Part shown: positions 19,279-28,311 of the stretch, in pieces | Numbering within the stretch: position 1 is the first letter of the stretch | How the letters are laid out: each line of letters starts with the position of its first letter | From: Nigerium sp. | GTDB taxonomy: Bacteria > Actinomycetota > Actinomycetes > Propionibacteriales > Propionibacteriaceae | Direction: 5' to 3' | DNA length: 64,000 nt | Assembly: GCA_016711325.1 (NCBI GenBank) | Contig: JADJTH010000001.1 | Location: forward strand, 558,001-622,000 | The notes under the pieces: generated by a model | What the model saw: only the letters and a program-made list of their open reading frames with translations | Told to the model about the DNA's origin: nothing | The model's database searches: none | Translations under genes and position numbers: made by a program

Positions 19279-20010
19279 CTACAAGGATTCTCCAAGAGCG
19301 ATCAGGCTGATCTCGCTCGCCCTCGCCCCGGGGTTCTGGCCGGCGACGAAGAGAACCGCGTCGGCAATATCGTCGGCGGTGAGGAACTCGGCGTCGCCCA
19401 TCTTCTCGTAGGGGCGTCCCCGTCCGCGCGCGAAGTCCGTCTTCACGGCCGCCGGGCACAGAACGGCGACCTTGATCCCGTGCGGCGCGAGCTCCAGACG
19501 GAGCGCTCGGGTGAAGCCCACTTGCGCGTGTTTGGAGGCGCAGTAGACGGCCTCGCGAGCGAACCCCCGCAGACCGGCCTGAGACGCCACCTGAAGGATC
19601 AGCCCACGCGAGCGATCGATCATGGACGGCACGACCTCACGCGTGAAGAGGTAGGTGCTGCGCATGTTCACACCCATCATCTCGTCGTAGAAGGCCACAT
19701 CGCTGTCGAGGAAATCGCTGTATTCCCCGGCACCCGCGTTGTTGACGAGGATATCGACCGCCCCGCGTTCCGCCAGCGCGCGGCCGATCGCGTTCCGGGC
19801 AGTGTCGGGCTGAACGACGTCGCCGACGATGTGGGTGTACGTGCCCACGTCCCCCTCGGGCGATGAGCCGACCAGGTCGTCGGTGGTGAGGTCGCGTCGT
19901 GCGACGCCGTACACGTGCACGCCGGCTTGGACGAACTGGGTGGCAATTGCTCTACCGATCCCGCTGGTGGTTCCGGTGACCACGGCGACGCGGCCGCGCA
20001 GGTTCTGCAT
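19279..20010 (-). CDS. Short-chain dehydrogenase/reductase (SDR)
   Basis: 243-residue classical SDR with the NAD(P) loop TGTTSGIG (residues 13-20), NNAG, the serine region LQVASQAG and the catalytic YCASK. It probably oxidises or reduces the sugar or sugar acid taken up by the adjacent transporter. This is inferred from position, since the family is broad. It lies 43 bp past the last permease gene in the same direction. Confidence 0.85.
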   Translation of the reverse strand: MQNLRGRVAVVTGTTSGIGRAIATQFVQAGVHVYGVARRDLTTDDLVGSSPEGDVGTYTHIVGDVVQPDTARNAIGRALAERGAVDILVNNAGAGEYSDFLDSDVAFYDEMMGVNMRSTYLFTREVVPSMIDRSRGLILQVASQAGLRGFAREAVYCASKHAQVGFTRALRLELAPHGIKVAVLCPAAVKTDFARGRGRPYEKMGDAEFLTADDIADAVLFVAGQNPGARASEISLIALGESL

Positions 20011-20053
20011 GTGAGTTCTCCTTGATTGCTGGATGGAGGGATGCGAGCGAGGC

Positions 20054-21040
20054 CTATCGGCGGCGCAGCGTGTTCAGGAACACCGCAAGGATGATCACTA
20101 CACCCTTGACGGCTTGCTGCATGGTCGGCGAGATCCCCACGAGGTTGGTCAGGTTGCTGAGCACGCCCAGAGTCAGCACGCCCAGGATCGTCCCGAGTAT
20201 CGTGCCGGAGCCACCGAACAGGCTGGCCCCGCCGATGACCACGGCGGCGATCGAGTCGAGCAGGTACGGAGTGCCGGCAACGGGGTCGCCACTTCCGATC
20301 CGTGCGCTGAAGAGGAGACCGCCGACGGCAGCGAGCACCGAGCATGCCGCGTAGGCCAGCAGCCGCACTCTTGTCACCGGGATGGCGGATATCCGCGCTG
20401 CGCGTTCATTGCCACCGACGGGGAACAGGAAACGACCGCTGCGTGTCCGCAGATAGAAGACGACCAGGCCGATGGCGAGCACCCAGACGTAGCTCGTCAC
20501 GGGAAGGCCGAGGAACAAGGCGGAACCGAACTGGGTGACGCCCTCCGGGATCGGGGTTCCGTCGGGCGCGCGGTCGATCGCGGCTCCGTCGGTGATGATC
20601 TGCGCCGCCGAGAAGGCGATCTGTGAGACCGCGAGCGTGACGACGAAAGGAGGGAGTCGCAGGAATGCGACCAGCGCCCCATTGAGCAGACCGACCACCA
20701 GACCGCCGGCCAGTGCGAGCGCCACGGCCGGGACCACGCCCAGGCCCATCGACGATACGAAGATCACACTGGAAAGTGAGATCGTCGTTCCGACACTGAG
20801 GTCGATTCCCCCGGTGATCACGACAATGTACTGCCCGAGCGCGCACACCCCCAGGATGGCTCCCTGGAAGAGCAGGTTGCGAAGATTCGCCGGAGTAGCG
20901 AAAGCCCCGTTCGAAAGCACGGCGGCGGCAACGACGATCACGACGAACACCAGGACCGGCTGCAACGTCGCCGAGTGGCGCGACCAGATCGATGCGAAGG
21001 GATTCTTGACCGGGGCGATACCTGCTTCAGCGTTGTTCAT
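20054..21040 (-). CDS. Sugar ABC transporter permease (RbsC family), second permease
   Basis: 328-residue membrane protein with about eight to ten hydrophobic helices and the family motifs GGIDLSVG and VIGGASLFGG. It is the second of two RbsC-type permeases, as in the YtfT/YjfF galactofuranose system. The ATG overlaps the first permease stop (ATGA), with CAGGAG upstream inside that gene. Confidence 0.88.
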   Translation of the reverse strand: MNNAEAGIAPVKNPFASIWSRHSATLQPVLVFVVIVVAAAVLSNGAFATPANLRNLLFQGAILGVCALGQYIVVITGGIDLSVGTTISLSSVIFVSSMGLGVVPAVALALAGGLVVGLLNGALVAFLRLPPFVVTLAVSQIAFSAAQIITDGAAIDRAPDGTPIPEGVTQFGSALFLGLPVTSYVWVLAIGLVVFYLRTRSGRFLFPVGGNERAARISAIPVTRVRLLAYAACSVLAAVGGLLFSARIGSGDPVAGTPYLLDSIAAVVIGGASLFGGSGTILGTILGVLTLGVLSNLTNLVGISPTMQQAVKGVVIILAVFLNTLRRR

Positions 21041-22017
21041 CGTGCGCTCCTGAGGAGTTTGATCTGACCCAGGACCACGGCGAGCAGTAGGACGATGCCC
21101 TTGATGGTTCCCTGCCAGAACTGCGGGACACCCGAGAGGTCGAGGATTGAGGAGATGCATCCCAAGACCAGTACGCCGGCGGCCGTCGTACCGATCCGGC
21201 CATGCCCGCCGGCGAGGCTCGCGCCGCCGATGAGCACGGCGGCGATGGCCTCCAGCTCATACCCGGCGCCGCCCGTGGGGTTGCCGATGCCGAGGTTCCC
21301 GGCGTACAGGATCGCCGCGATACCTGCGCACAGTCCGGAGATGGTGTACGCCAGAACGGTCGTGAACCGCACCGGCACGCCGCTGATCCTCGAACCCTCA
21401 GCAGTGCCGCCGATGGCGTAGAAGTAGCGGCCCACCTTGTGGCGGCCGAGGAAGATGCTCAGCACCACACCGAGGATGATCCAGAAGACGGCCCCGATCG
21501 GGAAGATGCCCGCGACCACGGTGCTGCCGATATCGGAGATCAGGCTATCGCTGATGATGACGGGCTTGGCGTCCGCCAGCGTCAGCGCGAGTCCTGAGGC
21601 GATGCCGAGCATCCCCAGGGTGACGATGAACGGAGGTAGGTCGGTGAAGGCCACCAGCAGGCCACTGATCATCCCGAACAGGGCGATCATGAGGACGGCG
21701 ATGACCGCGGCTCCACCCACGCCGGCGCCCGGCACGAGGAGACCGAGCACCACGGACCCAAGTGCGACCATGGAGCCCTGCGCGAGATCGATACCCGATG
21801 TCAGTACGACGATCAATTGCCCGAAGGCGAGCAGGCCGATGACCGAATACTGGTAGAGGATCGAGCTCACATTTCCGGCGGAGGCGAAGTTGGCGATCGT
21901 GGATCCCACGAGTGCCAGTAGGACCAGTGCCACGTACGCCGTGTTTTCGGCGAGCAGTGCGCCAATCCTGCCCAGAGGCGAACGGCCTGGGGCGGTGGTC
22001 GTTGTCATGGTGGTCAT
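21037..22017 (-). CDS. Sugar ABC transporter permease (RbsC family), first permease
   Basis: 326-residue membrane protein with RbsC-family motifs SGIDLAQG and LIGGASLAGG and about ten hydrophobic helices. A Thr-rich N-terminus (MTTMTTTT) offers an alternative start three codons later. The start overlaps the ATPase stop (ATGA), so all three transporter genes are translationally coupled. Confidence 0.88.
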   Translation of the reverse strand: MTTMTTTTAPGRSPLGRIGALLAENTAYVALVLLALVGSTIANFASAGNVSSILYQYSVIGLLAFGQLIVVLTSGIDLAQGSMVALGSVVLGLLVPGAGVGGAAVIAVLMIALFGMISGLLVAFTDLPPFIVTLGMLGIASGLALTLADAKPVIISDSLISDIGSTVVAGIFPIGAVFWIILGVVLSIFLGRHKVGRYFYAIGGTAEGSRISGVPVRFTTVLAYTISGLCAGIAAILYAGNLGIGNPTGGAGYELEAIAAVLIGGASLAGGHGRIGTTAAGVLVLGCISSILDLSGVPQFWQGTIKGIVLLLAVVLGQIKLLRSAR

Positions 22018-23564
22018 CAGGCAGCTTCTTCCTCGCGTCGTGAGGTGGCGCTCAAGGCGAGTTGCAGGACTCGCTCCTCGGTCGCCTCGTCCCGGGTCAG
22101 CTCGCCTCGCACTCGGCCAGCCGCCATGACGATGATCCGGTCGGACTGCGACAGGATTTCAAGCAGATCGCTGGAGATCATCAGCACTCCCTTACCCTCG
22201 GACTTGAGCCGCTGCATGATGCCGTAGATCTCGGCCTTTGCCCCGACATCGACTCCACGGGTGGGCTCGTCGAGGATGAGGAGATCCGCCTCCGCGGCCA
22301 ACCACCGCGTCAGAACGATCTTCTGCTGGTTTCCGCCGCTGAGTTGCCCGGCCGGGATGTGCGGATCGGACGGGCGTATCGCCATCGTCTTGAGTAGGTC
22401 GGCGCACTTGCGGCGGATGGCACCCATGGGAGGAAGCCCACGGCCCTTCGAGAGCTGCAGCAGCGCGTAGCCGCTGTTCTCGATCACCGAGCGGTTCAGG
22501 ACCAGGCCCTGACCCTTGCGGTCCTCCGGGACCATCCCGATCCCCAGCGCGGCGGCTTGGGCCGGAGAGGAGATCGTGTGAGGCTGTCCCTCCACCGAGA
22601 TGGTGCCGCCCCTGATGGGATCGGCGCCGATCACGGCGCGAGCGGTCTCGCTGCGCCCGGCCCCGACGAGACCCGCCAGGCCGACGATCTCTCCCCGGCG
22701 CACGGTGAGACTCACGTCCTTGACCACGCCCGCCTGGAGGTGCTCGATACGGAGGAGTTCCGCGCCCTCAACGGCGGGCACCCACGTGTCGAAGAGGTTG
22801 ACGTCGCGACCCACCATCGCCTGAATGAGGCTGTCGTGAGTGAAGTCCGAGACCGGGGCGGATTGCTGGAACCGTCCGTCCTTGAGCACCGTGATCCGGT
22901 CGCCGATCTCGAAGATCTCGTCGAGATGGTGCGACACGTAGAGGATCGCGATGCCGTCCTCCTTCAGGCTCCTGATCAAAGAGAAGAGGCGCTCGACCTC
23001 ACCACGGGTGAACGATGCCGTCGGCTCGTCGAAGATCATCACGGAGGCCTGAAGGGCGAGCGCCTTCGCGACCGCGACCTCTTGCTGGCGCGCGAGATCC
23101 AGGTCTTGCACCTTGGTGTCGGGCGAGACGCTCACGCCGACGCGATCCAGGTGACGCTGAGCCTCGCGCCGCATGGCACCGCGCCGCACGAAGCCGAACC
23201 GCGTCGGTGGGCTGCCGAGGAAGATGTTCTCAGCGACGGACAGCTCGGGAACGAGATCCACCTCCTGGTAGATCGCGCCGACCCCCGCTTCCCGCGCCCA
23301 GCGAGGATCGCCCGCGCGCATGGGTTTTCCGTGGAGCGTGACGGTCCCCGAATCGGGGCGGTACACCCCCGTCAGAATCTTGATGAGCGTCGACTTGCCG
23401 GCTCCGTTCTCGCCCATCAGGCAGTGGACCTCCCCGGCGTTCATCTCGAGTGCCACTTCCGTCAGTGCCGCTACCCCGGGGAACGACTTGGACACGTGGG
23501 AGACCTGGAGAACGGGCTCCGAGGTCGAAGCGGTCGGCCGCGCAGCCCGATCCTCCCCGGCCAC
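22017..23564 (-). CDS. Sugar ABC transporter ATPase with two nucleotide-binding domains
   Basis: 515-residue RbsA/MglA-type ATPase. Domain 1 has Walker A GENGAGKS, a degenerate signature LDLARQQEVAVAKAL and Walker B VMIFDEPTAS. Domain 2 has the weak Walker A GLVGAGRS, signature LSGGNQQKIVLTRWL and LLILDEPTRGVD. These asymmetries are normal for the family. The GTG start shares a base with the binding-protein stop (TAGTG). It energises import through the two permeases that follow. Confidence 0.93.
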   Translation of the reverse strand: MAGEDRAARPTASTSEPVLQVSHVSKSFPGVAALTEVALEMNAGEVHCLMGENGAGKSTLIKILTGVYRPDSGTVTLHGKPMRAGDPRWAREAGVGAIYQEVDLVPELSVAENIFLGSPPTRFGFVRRGAMRREAQRHLDRVGVSVSPDTKVQDLDLARQQEVAVAKALALQASVMIFDEPTASFTRGEVERLFSLIRSLKEDGIAILYVSHHLDEIFEIGDRITVLKDGRFQQSAPVSDFTHDSLIQAMVGRDVNLFDTWVPAVEGAELLRIEHLQAGVVKDVSLTVRRGEIVGLAGLVGAGRSETARAVIGADPIRGGTISVEGQPHTISSPAQAAALGIGMVPEDRKGQGLVLNRSVIENSGYALLQLSKGRGLPPMGAIRRKCADLLKTMAIRPSDPHIPAGQLSGGNQQKIVLTRWLAAEADLLILDEPTRGVDVGAKAEIYGIMQRLKSEGKGVLMISSDLLEILSQSDRIIVMAAGRVRGELTRDEATEERVLQLALSATSRREEEAA

Positions 23565-24610
23565 TAGAACTCCAGCCCGTTCTTGTTCATCTCGTCGAGG
23601 TACTGCTTGGCTTCCGCCTGCTTGTCGGCGTCGAAGACCTTGATCGGCACCTCAACGTTCGTCGGAACCGTCTTTCCGGCAATCACGTCCAGCGCAGCGT
23701 GCAGGGACAGCTCGCCGAAGAATGGCGGCGTCTGGGTCTCCCGCGCGATGTCTCCCGCAACGACGGCCTCCACAGCGAGCTTCTGCCCGCCCTCACCGAC
23801 GAGGTACCCGAGCAGTTCCTCCCGGCCCGCGGCCTTGATGGCCTGGATGGCACCCACGGTCATATCGCTGTAGTCCGTGCGGACCACGTCGATTTGTCCC
23901 TTCGGGAAGCGCTGGAGGAAGTCCTCCATCACCTTGATCCCGCCCTGCTTCGTGAAGCCGGCATCCGACGTTGCCACCGTCTTGATCTCGGGGTACTTCG
24001 CCATCACTTCGTCCCAGCCCTGGTTCGCATCCACGACGGGCGACGCGCCGGCCATCCCCTGGACATGGACCACATTCCCCTTCGGGGAGCCGTACTTCTT
24101 CGTCAGCAGTTCAACGGTCTTCTCGGCCAGAAGCTTGCCCGACTCGACGTGGCTCTGTGCGATGGACTGGACGTACATGCCCTCGCCGGGAGTGGCATTG
24201 ATCGTGCGATCGATCGTGATCAACGGCACATTGGCCCGCTTGGCGGCCGCGACGATCGGTACGAGCGCCTGGCTGTCCAGCGGCGAGACGATCAGGACCT
24301 TGGGCTTCTGGGCGAGCAGGCTCTGCGCGTCGGCGAGCTGCTTCGCCGGGTCTTGGTTGGCGTTGGTGCTGATCAGCTTGACACCGAGCTTCTGGGCCCA
24401 CGACTCCATGTCCTTCTGGTTGGTCACCCGCCAGGAGTTGATGAGCTCGGCTTAAGCGTAGGCGACGACCGGTGTGCCTCCGGCGTCCGCCTGGCCGGCC
24501 GGCGCATCGGCGGCCTTGGAACACCCGGTGGTCAGCAACAGCATCGCGGCGAGTGCGGCGGCTCCGGCTGCGAGGCCCCGACGACCTCGAGAGGGCATGA
24601 ATCTGGACAC
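23564..24610 (-). pseudogene. Sugar-binding lipoprotein (RbsB/YtfQ type) interrupted by an in-frame stop
   Basis: GTG at 24610 has AAAGGAG 6 nt upstream and begins a lipoprotein signal ending in LLTTGCS. The frame runs ...PVVAYA, stops at TAA (24452-24454), and continues in the same frame as AELINSWRVTNQKD through a complete periplasmic-binding-protein fold to 23564. Without the stop the protein would have 348 residues, normal for the family. Relatives have a FSQ...WR pattern here, so CAA to TAA is the likely change. A restart at the GTG of VTNQKD would make a product without export signal. Confidence 0.8.
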
Positions 24611-24628
24611 GACGGACTCCTTTGTCTG

Positions 24629-24715
24629 GCAGTGCACTGCATCGCACGTTTTTGCGATACGCGAAGATATGTATCTTCGGAGCCCGACGTTATACCCCAG
24701 CAAACTGGACGTCAA
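24629..24715 (-). promoter_or_regulatory. Promoter and operator cluster of the sugar transport operon
   Basis: On the minus strand TTGACG (24715-24710) and TATAAC (24694-24689) form a promoter with a 15-bp spacer; TAACGT gives 17 bp. Just downstream are three palindromes: CGAAGATACATATCTTCG (24679-24662), ATCGCA/TGCGAT with a 6-nt spacer (24658-24641) and GCAGTGCACTGC (24640-24629). The A+T-rich first palindrome resembles ROK-type operators and would block transcription at its start. Assignment to the ROK protein is inference. Confidence 0.65.
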
Positions 24716-24856
24716 CAGCCTCGTGCGATCTGTGCAACTTCTCGGAGAGCCGGTGCGCGGGGGGTGCCGTAAGGCCCACCGACGCCTCGACGCGAGCGTT
24801 CGTCGACCCGCCGCGGCGAGGTCGGGCGTCCCTCCCGGCACGGCCCGGTCGCCTCG

Positions 24857-26269
24857 CTAGCGAGGCGTCCGGCGAGCCCGTTCGCGTGCGTCCCGGAGGG
24901 CCCCGACCAGTCGGTCGACGTCGTCCTCCGTGGTGGACCAGTTGGAAAAGGAGACGCGGACCGCTGCCTGCCCGCGCCAATGCGTGCCGGCGACCCAGCC
25001 CTCGCCGCTCAGCCGTACCAGCTCGGCTACCCGCCACGTGGTGTCGTCGTCGTCCGCGTGGAGCAGAACCTGGTTGAGCACGACATCGTTGCGGACGCGG
25101 AACCCGTCCTCGGCGCGCATCGCGTCAGCGAGCCGACGAGCGTGGTCGCAGCAGCGGTCGACCAACGCCTCGACCCCTACGCGGCCCAGCGAGGCGAGGG
25201 CCGCGTAGACCGGGACCGCGCGCGCCCGTCGCGACATCTCCGGGACGAGCATGCCCGGCTCGCGATCGGCGACGGTGGGCAGGTACGCCGTGTTCGCGCC
25301 CAGCGCGGCCCGCGTCGCGGCAGGGTCGGAGACGATCGCCAGCCCGCAATCGTAGGGAACGTTGAGCCACTTGTGCGCGTCGGTGGACCACGAGTCGGCC
25401 GTCTCGACGCCGGCGACCAGGCCCGAGCGGCGCGCCGACGCGCGCGCCCACAGTCCGAACGCGCCGTCCACATGCACCCAGCCTCCGTGGGCGTGCGTGG
25501 CCGCGACGATCTCGCCCACCGGGTCGCAGGCGCCGGTGTTCACGTTCCCGACCTGTGCGCACACGATCGCCGGCGTCGGGTCGGCGTCAAGCACGTCCGC
25601 GAGGGCGTCCGCCCGCATGGCGCCCTGGTCGTCGACCGGCACCCGCTCGACCTTCCTCGAACCGAAACCGATCATCCGGACGACCTGCAGGACGGACGGA
25701 TGCACCTCTTCGCCGACCAGGACCCGCAGCCGGGGGGCGTCGGCCAAACCGTCCGCGTCCACATCCCAGCCTTGGCGGGACAGGAGCGCATGGCGAGCGG
25801 TGAGCAGGCCGACGGCGTTTCCGGCCGTCGCCCCGGTCGTGAAGCCGACCGCGGCCGACGCCGGCAGCGACAAGGCCGCCAACACCCACCGCTCGGCGAC
25901 CGCGTCCACGGCCGCTCCCGCCGGCGAGGACATCCGGCTGTACGCGGTCTGATCCCAGGTCGAGACGAGCCAGTCCGCTGCCAGCGCGGCGGGCAGCGCC
26001 CCGCCGACGACCAGCCCGAAATAGCGCGGCCCCGCGCTGGCGATCGTGGCCGGACCGCACACTCGTGCCAACCGCTCGACCACCTCTCCCGCGTCCGTGC
26101 CCGTCTCCGGCAGCGGGCCGCCCAGGGCGTCGATCACCTCCGCGTAGCCGGTGATCGCGTCCACGCGGCGTCCCGGCAAGCCCTCGAGGTAGTCGACGGC
26201 CAACTCGCTCGCGCGGCTCAGCACCTGCCGCGATCCGCCCCAGCCTTCTCCGGCACGATCGTCCCTCAC
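24857..26269 (-). CDS. PLP-dependent decarboxylase (aromatic/aspartate amino acid decarboxylase group II)
   Basis: 470-residue protein. The PLP lysine is in STDAHKWLNVPYDCG (about residue 290), the cofactor aspartate/histidine region is HVDGAFGLWARAS, and the substrate side has RYFGLVVGG. Such enzymes decarboxylate amino acids to amines. Substrate (Trp, Phe, Glu or Asp) cannot be read from sequence. GTG 26269 is chosen because GGGGG lies upstream and longer versions run into the aspartate kinase gene. It follows that gene by 37 bp. Confidence 0.85.
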   Translation of the reverse strand: MRDDRAGEGWGGSRQVLSRASELAVDYLEGLPGRRVDAITGYAEVIDALGGPLPETGTDAGEVVERLARVCGPATIASAGPRYFGLVVGGALPAALAADWLVSTWDQTAYSRMSSPAGAAVDAVAERWVLAALSLPASAAVGFTTGATAGNAVGLLTARHALLSRQGWDVDADGLADAPRLRVLVGEEVHPSVLQVVRMIGFGSRKVERVPVDDQGAMRADALADVLDADPTPAIVCAQVGNVNTGACDPVGEIVAATHAHGGWVHVDGAFGLWARASARRSGLVAGVETADSWSTDAHKWLNVPYDCGLAIVSDPAATRAALGANTAYLPTVADREPGMLVPEMSRRARAVPVYAALASLGRVGVEALVDRCCDHARRLADAMRAEDGFRVRNDVVLNQVLLHADDDDTTWRVAELVRLSGEGWVAGTHWRGQAAVRVSFSNWSTTEDDVDRLVGALRDARERARRTPR

Positions 26270-26306
26270 GCGTTGCCCCCAGCCGGCGTTCCCGACGACG
26301 GCGCGG

Positions 26307-27566
26307 TCAGCGGCCCGTGCCGGCGTACACGACGGCCTGGCCGTCGGCGTCCAGGCCGAACGCGGTGTGCACCGCGCGGACGGCCTTGTCGACGTCGGCA
26401 TGGTCGACCAGCACCGAGATGCGGATCTCGGAGGTGGAGATCATCTCGATGTTGATGCCGGCCTCCGCGATCGCGCGGAAGACGGTCGCCGACACGCCGG
26501 GGTGTGAACGCATCCCCACGCCGATCACCGACACCTTGCCGATCTCGTCGTTGTAGACGACATCGCGGAAGCCGATCGGCTCCTGAGCCGAGCGCAGCGC
26601 GGCCATCGCCTTCGCACCGTCCGCCTGCGGCAGCGTGAACGAGATGGCGGTCGTGCCGCCGCCCACCGACACGTTCTGCACGATCATGTCGATGTTGATG
26701 CCGGCGTTCGCCACCGTGGTGAACACGTCGGCGGCCGCACCGACCCGGTCGGGCACCCCGATGACGGTGATCTTCGCCTCGGACCGATCATGTGCGATGC
26801 CGGTGATGATGGGGTTCTCCACGGGATCCTCCTCGTCGATGTGCTTGACCCAGGTGCCGGGTTTGTTCGAGAACGACGACCGGACGTGCACGGGGACGTT
26901 CTCGCGTCGCGCGTACTCCACGCAGCGCAGGTGCAGGATCTTGGCACCGTTCGCGGCCATCTCGAGCATCTCTTCGTAGCTGATCTCGGGAAGCCGCTGT
27001 GCCCCCGGAACGATGCGCGGATCGGCACTGAAGACGCCGTCCACGTCGGAATAGATCTCGCAGAAGCCGGCGCCCAGAGCCGCGGCGAGCGCGACCGCGG
27101 TGGTGTCGGACGCCCCACGACCCAGCGTCGTCACGTCCTTGGTGGTCTGCGACACGCCCTGGAAACCGGCCACGATGACGACGTCGCCCTCATCGAGGGC
27201 CGATTCGATGCGGCCGGGCGTGATGTCGATGATGCGCGCGTCTCCGTGCTTCTCGGTGGTGATGACACCGGCCTGCGAGCCCGTAAAGGACCGTGCGGTG
27301 TGGCCGAGGTCGTTGATGGCCATGGCCAGCAGCGCCGCGCTCATCCGCTCACCGGCGGTCAGCAGCATGTCGAGTTCACGGGCGCGCGGCTTGGGGCTCA
27401 CCTCGGCGGCCAGGTCGAGCAGGTCGTCGGTGGTGTCGCCCATCGCCGAGACGATGACCACCACGTCGTTGCCCTGCTCCTTGGTGTCGACGATGCGCTG
27501 GGCCACCCGCTTGATGCTGGCGGCGTCCGCGACCGACGACCCGCCGAATTTCTGAACCACGCGCAC
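26307..27566 (-). CDS. lysC: Aspartate kinase
   Basis: 419-residue enzyme that phosphorylates aspartate at the head of the Lys/Thr/Met pathway. Visible are the KFGGSSV motif at the N-terminus, TTLGRGGSD-like TTLGRGASD, and two C-terminal ACT domains (VIGVPDRVG and VIGVGMRSHPG) for feedback control. The length matches the corynebacterial/mycobacterial alpha-beta type. The GTG at 27566 has GAGGGGAG 6 nt upstream. The usual partner asd is not adjacent. Confidence 0.95.
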   Translation of the reverse strand: MRVVQKFGGSSVADAASIKRVAQRIVDTKEQGNDVVVIVSAMGDTTDDLLDLAAEVSPKPRARELDMLLTAGERMSAALLAMAINDLGHTARSFTGSQAGVITTEKHGDARIIDITPGRIESALDEGDVVIVAGFQGVSQTTKDVTTLGRGASDTTAVALAAALGAGFCEIYSDVDGVFSADPRIVPGAQRLPEISYEEMLEMAANGAKILHLRCVEYARRENVPVHVRSSFSNKPGTWVKHIDEEDPVENPIITGIAHDRSEAKITVIGVPDRVGAAADVFTTVANAGINIDMIVQNVSVGGGTTAISFTLPQADGAKAMAALRSAQEPIGFRDVVYNDEIGKVSVIGVGMRSHPGVSATVFRAIAEAGINIEMISTSEIRISVLVDHADVDKAVRAVHTAFGLDADGQAVVYAGTGR

Positions 27567-27694
27567 GGACGACTCCCCTCGCTGACAAACCTCGCCAACT
27601 TTGCCACGTTCGAGCCGCCTCCGGGATCCCATCTCGCGCAACGCGCCGGCATTCGCGTCCCGCGGTGCACAATGGTGCGCGGACAGGAGGACCC

Positions 27695-28162
27695 ATGACC
27701 CACGATCCCTCCCCTCAGCAGCGTCTCTCCGATGCCGAGCGAGACGAGGCGGCGTCCATGCTGCGCGACCACTTCGAGGCCGGACGTCTCGACGCGTCCG
27801 AGTTCGACGAACGCCTGAGCGGGGCGTTGTCGGCCCGGTTCGCCGGCGACTTCATCCCGTTGTTCGCCGATCTGCCCGATCCGCGCCCGAACCCGCACGC
27901 CGTCCAGCCATGGGCGTCACCGCTCGTTCCCGTTGCCGGCAGTTCGCTTTCCCTGCCCACCGACGCCGGGGGACGCGGAGTCGCCCGCCCGCAGCCGACC
28001 TGGCTACCGCTGGCACGGAAGCTGCTGTGGCCGGGCGCCATCGCCCTGGCGTTGATCACGGGCAACTGGTGGCAGTTCATCGCCTTGGCGATCGTGCTCA
28101 GCATCGTGCTCGGCCACCTCACCCAGCAGCGGCGACAGCCGCCGCCCTACCTGGACAAGTGA
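27695..28162 (+). CDS. DUF1707 SHOCT-like membrane protein
   Basis: 155-residue protein. The N-terminal DUF1707 domain reads LSDAERDEAASMLRDHFEAGRL-DASEFDERL (residues 10-42); the C-terminus has two hydrophobic segments. ACAGGAGG precedes the ATG, and CACAAT near 27670 may be the -10. DUF1707 occurs in many actinobacterial membrane and sensor proteins. Its function is not established. Confidence 0.8.
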   Translation: MTHDPSPQQRLSDAERDEAASMLRDHFEAGRLDASEFDERLSGALSARFAGDFIPLFADLPDPRPNPHAVQPWASPLVPVAGSSLSLPTDAGGRGVARPQPTWLPLARKLLWPGAIALALITGNWWQFIALAIVLSIVLGHLTQQRRQPPPYLDK

Positions 28163-28201
28163 CCGGGGCGCCTCGACGCCGCCGGGCGCACGGCCGCGTC
28201 G

Positions 28202-28251
28202 CCCCTGGGGAATACGGCGCACGATCCCCTGACGATCGTCGTGCCCAGGGG
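28202..28251 (+). terminator. Nested hairpin after the DUF1707 gene
   Basis: CCCCTGGG (28202-28209) pairs with CCCAGGGG (28244-28251), with inner pairing of GGCGCACGAT and ATCGTCGTGCC. It stands between the DUF1707 gene and the acyltransferase promoter, where TAGAAT (28270-28275) is a good -10. Confidence 0.55.
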
Positions 28252-28311
28252 TGGGGTGCGACAGGGCACTAGAATGGGGACCCCTTCCCTGTGAGCCCGC
28301 GAGGTCGAACC

